A stretch of 37,904 bases of DNA from Microcaldota archaeon (GTDB taxonomy: Archaea; Micrarchaeota; Micrarchaeia; Micrarchaeales; Micrarchaeaceae). This document shows positions 32,834 through 37,904 of this stretch, one piece after another. Position 1 is the stretch's first letter, and the number at the start of each line of letters is the position of its first letter. The translations under genes and the position numbers were made by a program. The stretch lies in the NCBI GenBank assembly GCA_021797575.1, contig JAJZZN010000018.1:1-37904 (forward strand), read 5' to 3'. The notes under the pieces were generated by a model. The model was not told the DNA's origin, searched no databases, and saw only the letters and a list, made by a program, of their open reading frames with translations.

Positions 32834-33859
32834 TTGAAGATAGTAAAATTCAGGGAGAGCGAGAACACCCTCATAGTGAGGCTCGACACGCTAGACGACC
32901 TCTGGGCTGTCCAGCGCATCGTCTTCCCGCAGGACCTGGTAAAGTCGAAGAGCCTGCGGAGGTTCAAGCCGATGGAGGGATCCAAGGGAGAGCTCAAGGA
33001 GGTAACCATAAGGATAAGGGTGGAAAAGGTAGAGTTCGACAAGGCTTCACAGACCGTCAGATTCATTGGCACGATAGTCGAAGGAAGGCCTATAGAGTAC
33101 ATAAGGCTGAACAGCCACCACACTCTGAACATAACGCAGGGAGACGTAATAGAGATAACGAAAGCGCAATGGCACGGCTACCTGATCGATGTGGTAAGAA
33201 ACGCGGTCGAAGCTACAAAGAGGCCTAAGCTAGGCATAATTGCGATGGACGATGAGAAGGCCCTTTTCGCCTACATACTGGGATACGGCATAGAGTTCGG
33301 CAACGAGATATACAGCGGCCTGAGCAAGAGGCTGTCCAACAAGGACTTCCAGGAGGCGCTGAAGAAGTACTTCGAAAGCGTCGAGGGCATGATAACCAAC
33401 ATGGAGGTCGATACGATAATCATAGCGGGGCCGGGATTCACCAAGGACGATTTCAAGAAGTACATGGACGATACGGGATTCACGAAGAAAGTGAGCAAGA
33501 AGCTGCTCTATTTCAATATAAGCAACGTGGAGCGCTCAGGCGTTTATGAGCTCATAAAGAGCGAGGACGTAGCAAAGGTGCTCCATGGTGAAGCGATAAG
33601 AAAAGAATTCATGCTTATGGAGGAATTCCTCAGGGGGCTGGCTTCGGGCAGCTCCAAGTATGGAATTGAAAACGTAAGCAATGCGGTATCTGGCTATGAT
33701 GCCAAGGCCGTGCTGGTAAATGACAGCGCCCTGAGCGAGTCGAGCGTGCAGAAGCTTCTCGGATCGGCAGAAAGGAACAAGATCGAGGTGGTGGTGTTCA
33801 ATTCGGATGATGAAGTGGGAAGGCAGCTGCACTCGTTCAAGGACATCGCATGCATATGA
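32834..33859 (+). CDS. pelA: Pelota (Dom34) ribosome rescue factor
   Basis: This 341-residue protein has the aPelota layout. The N-terminal Sm-like domain contains VRLDTLDDLWAVQRIVFPQD. The central domain resembles the middle of eRF1 but lacks GGQ (LGIIAMDDEKALFAYILGYG). The C-terminal domain contains EAIRKEFMLMEEFLRGLASGSSKYGIENV. With aEF1A it recognises ribosomes stalled with empty or blocked A sites and splits them with ABCE1. It is related to aRF1, also in this window. The start is a TTG at 32834; no in-frame ATG fits the conserved beginning, and the shared TATA places transcription 11 nt before it. Confidence 0.95.
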   Translation: MKIVKFRESENTLIVRLDTLDDLWAVQRIVFPQDLVKSKSLRRFKPMEGSKGELKEVTIRIRVEKVEFDKASQTVRFIGTIVEGRPIEYIRLNSHHTLNITQGDVIEITKAQWHGYLIDVVRNAVEATKRPKLGIIAMDDEKALFAYILGYGIEFGNEIYSGLSKRLSNKDFQEALKKYFESVEGMITNMEVDTIIIAGPGFTKDDFKKYMDDTGFTKKVSKKLLYFNISNVERSGVYELIKSEDVAKVLHGEAIRKEFMLMEEFLRGLASGSSKYGIENVSNAVSGYDAKAVLVNDSALSESSVQKLLGSAERNKIEVVVFNSDDEVGRQLHSFKDIACI

Positions 33860-33884
33860 ACGCTTGACAATGCGCCTTAGCCCA

Positions 33885-34226
33885 TCATCTTTCCATCCTT
33901 CTTATAAGATTGGCATCATGCGACATTGCGTCTTCTGTTATCTGGACGCGGCCATCGTCTTTGTCCTCGACCCTGAACAGCCTAATCATCGTGCCGCTAG
34001 GCAGCACCTGGTCGTATTTTATCCAGACAGTGCCTTCGATCGTGTGCGCATGGAAGCATGAATTGCGCGATTCGTTCTCCAGGACCCTGCGCAATACATC
34101 TGCATGCACCGTTATGGACAAGCCGCTTGACTTTGAACCGCGCGCCTGCGCCAGCCTCAGCACATCAATAAAGTCTGCAATCCTGCTCTCGTCCAAATCT
34201 ACGCTCTTCGCCATGCAATCACGCAT
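33885..34226 (-). CDS. Hypothetical protein, unrecognised
   Basis: I do not recognise this 113-residue protein. It is soluble with mixed helices and strands: a Ser/Asp-rich start, FIDVLRLAQARG, SITVHADVLRRVLE, then GTVWIKYDQVLPSGTMIRLFRVED. The latter half could be a small beta barrel. Two starts are possible: the ATG at 34226 (11-nt leader from the shared TATA) or the ATG at 34214, preceded by GTGATT. It is divergent from the 361-residue orphan and shares its promoter, suggesting joint regulation. Confidence 0.6.
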   Translation of the reverse strand: MRDCMAKSVDLDESRIADFIDVLRLAQARGSKSSGLSITVHADVLRRVLENESRNSCFHAHTIEGTVWIKYDQVLPSGTMIRLFRVEDKDDGRVQITEDAMSHDANLIRRMER

Positions 34227-34255
34227 CTACGCTTTACATAAGCTACTCTGCTTCG

Positions 34256-34270
34256 CTATATATAAATATC
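34256..34270. promoter_or_regulatory. Shared TATA element between two orphan genes
   Basis: CTATATATAAATATC reads as a TATA box on both strands. It predicts starts near 34237 and 34289, each 11 nt from an ATG (34226 minus, 34300 plus). The symmetry is the clearest in the window. Confidence 0.55.
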
Positions 34271-34299
34271 TTATGACTTTATATAAACTGGTCTTTGGT

Positions 34300-35385
34300 A
34301 TGACTACGCTCTTGTACAGCAAGCAGTATATATCGGACATGCATTCGCTAGCCAACAGAGTCGGCGAAATTGCCATTGTTGTATCCTCTTTCTCCAAATA
34401 TTTCGATGACTGCAGCGCAGATGTGCGCAATGAAGCGATTAATACTGTTTCGGAATTCAGCGGCAAGATTGCTTACGCACGCGCTGAGATACTTGACCTA
34501 GAGAAGCAGATGCGCAGACTGGAGAACAGCAGCTCGACAAGGTTCGAAGGAATAAAGTATATTCCGCGCAGGGCCTCTGGCAGCAGCGATGCGAAGACTT
34601 TGTCGAATTCTATTTTGATAGAAATGCCAAAACTTTACAGGCGCTTTGCCTCAGACCTTGACCTTTTCGTGGAATATGTGGAGGAGAGGGTAAGGCTCTT
34701 CGGCAAATTGCTTTCTGTAGCCAAGATGAATGATGTAATGATGGGCAGGATGATAAAGAATGAAGAGATGGATGTGGAGAAGCACATATTCGGCAGCGAA
34801 TTCCCTTCGTTGGCGAGCACAAGATCTGCCTTCAATGAGTTCGTCCGTGCATTCAACCTCGGTGTGAGCGAGAGCATATCGCTGAAGTGCATATCTGGGC
34901 GCAGCCCGTATGGCAGGACACGCTTCTTCCAAGCAGAACGGGCAGGGCAGGGCGTGCAAGGCAGGGGATCGCTCACAGTATTGGATGAATATGGAGAGGA
35001 TCCTGCAATATTGCATTTTCTTAAGCTGGTCGATGCCGCAAGGCCCGTAGCCGTGTCAATATACTACAACCATGACATTCCACTCAACGGTTTGCTGCGC
35101 TATGCCGAGATCAACTACGTTTCGCGCCACACATTATATGGAAGGATATCGGCAGGGAACAGGGACACGCGCGAATTGGAGGACGACATCAGGAGGCATA
35201 TTTTCAGCCATTTCTACTATCATGTCACCGAACTGATGGACAGGGGCGTTGGGGTGGTTGTCAGATCGTATGAGGACAAGGGAGTAGTAGAGGTAAGCAT
35301 GCAGCGCGTGCCCATACCCGATGCGCCGAAGGCGAAGATGCTCGTGATGGAGCTTTTGGATTCTTTTGAGAACAAGAGCGAGTAG
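34300..35385 (+). CDS. Hypothetical helical protein, unrecognised
   Basis: I do not recognise this 361-residue protein. The first ~190 residues are helical with coiled-coil character (KIAYARAEILDLEKQMRRLE; DLFVEYVEERVRLFGKLLSV). The rest looks alpha/beta, with LTVLDEYGEDPAILHFLKLVDAA, VSIYYNHDIPLNGLLRYAEIN and VGVVVRSYEDKGVVEVSM. The open frame extends back to 33910, but that part lies over the divergent gene; the ATG at 34300 fits the shared TATA with an 11-nt leader. An ATG at 34273 is less likely. No membrane helix. The link to the 113-residue neighbour is inferred from the shared promoter. Confidence 0.7.
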   Translation: MTTLLYSKQYISDMHSLANRVGEIAIVVSSFSKYFDDCSADVRNEAINTVSEFSGKIAYARAEILDLEKQMRRLENSSSTRFEGIKYIPRRASGSSDAKTLSNSILIEMPKLYRRFASDLDLFVEYVEERVRLFGKLLSVAKMNDVMMGRMIKNEEMDVEKHIFGSEFPSLASTRSAFNEFVRAFNLGVSESISLKCISGRSPYGRTRFFQAERAGQGVQGRGSLTVLDEYGEDPAILHFLKLVDAARPVAVSIYYNHDIPLNGLLRYAEINYVSRHTLYGRISAGNRDTRELEDDIRRHIFSHFYYHVTELMDRGVGVVVRSYEDKGVVEVSMQRVPIPDAPKAKMLVMELLDSFENKSE

Positions 35386-35429
35386 CGCCGATGCGCCGAA
35401 TCATGCATTGTATGTGGGTCTTTAGCACA

Positions 35430-35645
35430 AAAGGTTTAAATATCAGTCTTTTCATAGAGCTTTTGTAAAATGATGCTAAAAGCATAGACAGGGTATGGTG
35501 CGGAAATGCAAATGAAAATGCTGCTGTGGAATTCTTATTCTAACAGGTTTAGCGGCAGCATGGCCATAAAGAAGTCAAATATAATAACACCATACTGCCA
35601 TCCTGTCGCGTAAATCACGTCCTTTAAAAAAATTAGGTGGTTTAT
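35430..35645 (+). ncRNA. Candidate structured leader or small RNA ahead of the winged-helix gene
   Basis: A TATA-like TTTAAATA (about 35435-35442) predicts transcription from near 35465. The following sequence has three nested or adjacent pairings: ATGCT/AGCAT (35473-35485), ATGCTGCTG/CGGCAGCAT (35518-35526 with 35553-35561, one G-U), and ACAGG plus GTATGGTG (35488-35500) with CACCATAC plus CCTGT (35588-35606, 6-nt bulge). It could be a small RNA or a long leader. A 33-codon frame at 35512-35613 overlaps it and is an alternative reading. No tRNA, SRP or RNase P signature is seen. Confidence 0.35.
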
Positions 35646-36044
35646 GTGGCGAGGATGGTATATTATAGTGTAAGTGCTGAAAGGTCCAGGCTTATCCAGC
35701 GCGAGCAGCTGATACTGCTTGAGATAGGCAGGGATGAGATAGACAGCGCCTCAGCTTTCGTAGAGTACCTGGGAAGTGAGTATGGCTTCTCGAAGAGCTC
35801 GATCTGGTACAACCTGAACAGGCTCAAGGAGAAGGGGCTTCTGGACTTCGCGAGCAAGGATAGCGTAGGCAAGCCGCTGATGCTTACTCCGTTGGGGCTT
35901 GAGGAGCTGGGCAGGCTTGAGCCATTCAGGAATAAGATTGCAGCAAGCTTCAGCGAGCCGCTGATGCGCACCGAAGGCAGATTGATAAGCGAAGGGGTTG
36001 TTAGGAACGTGCGCGGATTCGAAAGGAGTGGGGGAGGAATATAG
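35646..36044 (+). CDS. Winged-helix transcription regulator-like protein
   Basis: This 132-residue protein has a winged-helix pattern at about 20-80: a helix (REQLILLEIG), SASAFVEYLGSEYGFSKSSIWYNLNRLKEKGLLDF (helix-turn-helix) and a wing (KDSVGKPLMLTPLGLEELG). This resembles PadR/MarR-like regulators. A variable helical C-terminus ends GFERSGGGI. The frame opens at a GTG (35637), which lies inside a ribosome binding site (AGGTGG). The GTG at 35646, five nt after it, or the ATG at 35655 is the likely start. The 260-nt upstream region is structured, and a 22-bp palindrome lies just downstream. Confidence 0.7.
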   Translation: MARMVYYSVSAERSRLIQREQLILLEIGRDEIDSASAFVEYLGSEYGFSKSSIWYNLNRLKEKGLLDFASKDSVGKPLMLTPLGLEELGRLEPFRNKIAASFSEPLMRTEGRLISEGVVRNVRGFERSGGGI

Positions 36045-36058
36045 GGTGCCTCGGGTGG

Positions 36059-36080
36059 GGGGCCGGCATATGCCGGTCCC
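36059..36080. repeat. 22-bp near-perfect palindrome
   Basis: The arms GGGGCCGGCAT (36059-36069) and ATGCCGGTCCC (36070-36080) are inverted repeats except one G-T. The GC-rich sequence stands out from its surroundings. It lies between the winged-helix gene and the next gene, 13 nt before the latter's start, so it could be an operator or an RNA hairpin near its GGTGAT ribosome binding site. Confidence 0.6.
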
Positions 36081-36093
36081 TATTGGTGATTGA

Positions 36094-36570
36094 ATGAATT
36101 TTTCGATGACATTCTCGGATAGGATAGGGCTGAAATCGGCTAGCGCCGAAGAAAAGGCAAGGGCAGCTGTTATAAGGACCATATATGATGCAATAAGATA
36201 CGACTGCGATTTCAGGAAGGAGTCTTTAATGATGCTTAATGAAAAGCGCTATGGAGAGTTGCAGCCCATGCTCAAAGAGTTATTGGTAAACGAAGCAGCA
36301 CGGCTGCTTTCCGATGCAGTGGATTATGCGACTGAACCGGGCAGCAGCAAAGGATTGGCGGGGAAGATCGGTGCATTGATGTCGGCCCAGTCCGCAGGCG
36401 AAGATGCTGGCGACCTGGGTTCGGCGTTAGGCATGCTAGGCAATGACAGGCTGGATCTGATAGCGTGCTACAAGGAGGCCTATTCGAGGTTTGATATTGA
36501 GATGGGCCTGTACAGGGAGCTAAAGAGGGGAAGCGGCATCAGCGCGCGCCCTCGGACTTCAGAAGCCTGA
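36094..36570 (+). CDS. Hypothetical helical protein
   Basis: I do not recognise this 158-residue protein. It is almost entirely helical by pattern (AEEKARAAVIRTIYDAIRYDCDF; MLKELLVNEAARLLSDAVDYA; LIACYKEAYSRFDIEMGLYRELKRG). A Gly/Ser/Ala-rich break lies at about 83-112. GGTGATTG ends 2 nt before the ATG, a strong start signal. It lies 49 nt after the winged-helix gene with the palindrome between, so it is probably in the same unit or under its control. Its last 32 nt overlap the convergent alkyltransferase gene. Confidence 0.65.
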   Translation: MNFSMTFSDRIGLKSASAEEKARAAVIRTIYDAIRYDCDFRKESLMMLNEKRYGELQPMLKELLVNEAARLLSDAVDYATEPGSSKGLAGKIGALMSAQSAGEDAGDLGSALGMLGNDRLDLIACYKEAYSRFDIEMGLYRELKRGSGISARPRTSEA

Positions 36571-36877
36571 GCTTGGCCTTGCTTCCTCCCCGGGCTGAGT
36601 AGCTGCCGATAGATCCGTCGCACCTTATCACGCGGTGGCACGGGACATATGGAGCGAAAGGATTCTTGCGCAGCACTGTACCTACGGCCCTGTATGCCTT
36701 TGGATGGCCTATGCGTTCCGCTATCTGCTTGTATGTGGCAGTATTGCCTTTAGGTATGCGCCTGACTTCTAGCAGCACAGCTTTCTGGAAACTGGTCATT
36801 CCGAGCCTGTCCATTGCTGCCTTCAGTTTGGGCACGCTGCGCACGCTTACGCTTGCAGGAATATTGCTTGCTCCCAT
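36539..36877 (-). CDS. O6-alkylguanine-DNA alkyltransferase domain protein (Ogt/ATL family)
   Basis: This 112-residue protein is only the C-terminal alkyltransferase domain. FQKAVLLEVRRIPKGNTATYKQIAERIG is followed by RAVGTVLRKNPFAPYVPCHRVI, with the acceptor Cys80, and SIGSYSARGG. The PCHRV motif is intact, so repair of O6-methylguanine is possible. Small single-domain members are known. It is divergent from the aminotransferase over a shared TATA (8-nt leader predicted) and overlaps the helical orphan by 32 nt at its 3' end. Confidence 0.92.
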   Translation of the reverse strand: MGASNIPASVSVRSVPKLKAAMDRLGMTSFQKAVLLEVRRIPKGNTATYKQIAERIGHPKAYRAVGTVLRKNPFAPYVPCHRVIRCDGSIGSYSARGGSKAKLRLLKSEGAR

Positions 36878-36907
36878 GCAAATGCACTTTATCTATTTAT
36901 CAATCAG

Positions 36908-36917
36908 TTTATATTTA
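36908..36917. promoter_or_regulatory. Shared TATA element between alkyltransferase (-) and aminotransferase (+)
   Basis: TTTATATTTA predicts starts near 36885 and 36937, 8 and 9 nt from the ATGs at 36877 and 36946. The flanks are AT-rich, so the exact box is uncertain. Confidence 0.45.
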
Positions 36918-36945
36918 TTTATTTCATAGTATAGCGTGTGGTATC

Positions 36946-37872
36946 ATGGCTAAAAAGACCGGCGACAGGAGTAAGCTAAAGGTCTGGCTTGACGGCAGGG
37001 TTATTGATTACAGCAAAGCCGTCGTGCCGATATTGACGCACTCGCTGCAATACGGCAGCGGCATATTCGAGGGCATAAGGAGCTACGAGACTGACAGAGG
37101 TGCAGCAATATTCAGGCTGCATGACCACGTCAAGCGCTTCATGAACAGCATGAAGATATATTCGATAAAGAGCCCTTATGGCAGCAGCACTATGGAGGAT
37201 GCGATAAAAAAGGTTGTCAAAGCGAACGGTCTCAGGTCCAGCTACATAAGGCCGTTCGCCTTCTGTAACGACGATAACATAGGCGTGAACCCTTCAGGCA
37301 AGAGAGTAAGCGTATACGTGGCTGCAGTGCCATTTGGATCCTACTTCGGCACGGGCAAGGACAAAGGCATAAGGTGCAAGGTGTCGTCATGGCATAGGAT
37401 AAGCTCAAGCATACTGCCAGTCCAGGCCAAGGCGAGCGGCAACTACCTGAATTCGATAATCGCGGGCAACGACGCCAAGGCATCGGGCTTCGACGAGGCA
37501 ATACTTGTATCCAGGGAGGGATTCGTGGCAGAGGGGCCGGGCGAAAACATATTCATGGTCAAGGACAACACACTAGTTACGCCGAGCAAGGAGTCGGATA
37601 TATTGCTGGGCATAACGAGGTGCTCGCTGCTTGAGGTGGCTTCTAGCATGGGCTTTACCACCGAGGAGAGGCTGGTAAAACGCGAGGAGCTCTACACCGC
37701 TGACGAACTGTTCTTCGCGGGCACTGCAGCGGAGATAACGCCAATAGTGAACGTTGACGGAATAGATGTGAGCAAGGGCATTGGTCCGATAACCAAGACG
37801 CTGGCTGACAGGTACAGCAGCATAGTGCATGGAAAGGACGATGAATTCAAAGGCTGGCTAACATACGTATGA
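36946..37872 (+). CDS. ilvE: Branched-chain amino acid aminotransferase (fold type IV PLP enzyme)
   Basis: This 308-residue enzyme interconverts Val, Leu and Ile with their 2-oxo acids. Visible family features are HSLQYGSGIFEGIRSY, the PLP-binding Lys162 in LPVQAKASGNYLNSIIAGNDAK, EAILVSREGFVAEGPGENIFMV, LLGITRCSLLEVA and FFAGTAAEITPI. Length is normal. The open frame extends to 36814 over the divergent gene; the ATG at 36946 is chosen because it gives the family's start (KVWLDGRVIDY) and fits the shared TATA. D-amino-acid or aminodeoxychorismate relatives share the fold, but the EGIR and AEITP motifs favour the branched-chain enzyme. Confidence 0.92.
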   Translation: MAKKTGDRSKLKVWLDGRVIDYSKAVVPILTHSLQYGSGIFEGIRSYETDRGAAIFRLHDHVKRFMNSMKIYSIKSPYGSSTMEDAIKKVVKANGLRSSYIRPFAFCNDDNIGVNPSGKRVSVYVAAVPFGSYFGTGKDKGIRCKVSSWHRISSSILPVQAKASGNYLNSIIAGNDAKASGFDEAILVSREGFVAEGPGENIFMVKDNTLVTPSKESDILLGITRCSLLEVASSMGFTTEERLVKREELYTADELFFAGTAAEITPIVNVDGIDVSKGIGPITKTLADRYSSIVHGKDDEFKGWLTYV

Positions 37873-37904
37873 ATTGATAGGATGATTCTTTGCGGAAAAG
37901 GGCA

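Noticed and set aside
33910-34299. Upstream extension of the 361-residue orphan to a 491-residue protein
   Set aside because: The first 130 codons lie opposite the 113-residue minus-strand gene and contain the shared TATA element; the ATG at 34300 fits the promoter.
35465-35500. C/D box guide RNA, suggested by ATGATG near a short stem
   Set aside because: No CTGA D box at the right distance and no terminal k-turn arrangement.
36814-36945. 44-residue upstream extension of the aminotransferase
   Set aside because: It overlaps the divergent alkyltransferase start and the shared promoter; the family start aligns with the ATG at 36946.
1-37904. CRISPR array, insertion sequence, integrase or attachment sites
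   Set aside because: No regularly spaced repeats, terminal inverted repeats with a transposase, or recombinase motifs were seen by eye; the two tRNA genes are not flanked by an obvious partial copy.

Overview
This window is archaeal. It encodes aRF1, Pelota, NMD3, Csl4, RNA polymerase subunit L, archaeal SecD/SecF/SecE, CDP-archaeol synthase (CarS), an AglB/STT3-like oligosaccharyltransferase, ribosomal proteins eS1 and uS15, RIO1 kinase, archease and a methanococcal-type S-layer protein. Genes are short and tightly packed, many encoded proteins are reduced or divergent, and ATA/AGG codons are common. With the many orphan genes this suggests a small-genome archaeon, perhaps a DPANN lineage such as Micrarchaeota. 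That placement is an inference; no rRNA gene is present.

Layout. (1) 1-6707: a 3'-truncated archaeosortase-like membrane peptidase, archease, tRNA-Cys, a four-CBS protein with a ribosome-hibernation-like C-terminus, a class III signal (pilin-like) protein, and a minus-strand operon secF-secD-nmd3. (2) 6841-16969: information processing and core metabolism. It holds a small membrane protein, RIO1, ThiI, SecE, a stand-alone NFACT-R (half RqcH) protein, an orphan, the cluster csl4-rpoL-DUF99, a CsaA-like tRNA-binding protein just downstream of tRNA-Leu(UAG), PRPP synthetase, SerRS and aRF1. (3) 17017-27408: a cell-surface region. It holds two adjacent, heavily sequon-bearing membrane proteins that share a four-cysteine ectodomain, the S-layer protein, a LamG-like anchored protein, an AglB-like protein with an altered WWDYG motif, and another anchored glycoprotein-like protein. 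(4) 27451-33859: carS, eS1, uS15, ValRS, a TRAM protein, a DedA protein and Pelota. (5) 33885-37872: two divergent orphans, a structured intergenic stretch, a winged-helix protein, a 22-bp palindrome, a helical orphan, an O6-alkylguanine transferase domain and a branched-chain aminotransferase.

How they work together. The surface region reads as one theme: Sec export, N-glycosylation, S-layer and anchored proteins, pilin-like proteins and an archaeosortase. The rest is dominated by translation and its quality control: aRF1, Pelota, the NFACT-R protein, RIO1, NMD3, the exosome cap, two aminoacyl-tRNA synthetases, two tRNAs and tRNA modification.

Regulation visible in the sequence. Divergent genes repeatedly flank one near-symmetric TATA element, at a spacing that gives about 10-nt leaders on both sides. 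Other genes carry a GGTGA-type ribosome binding site. The aRF1 gene has a leader with a 15-codon upstream ORF ending in UAG inside a hairpin, and a second hairpin that covers its ribosome binding site. No CRISPR array, insertion sequence, integrase or rRNA was seen.
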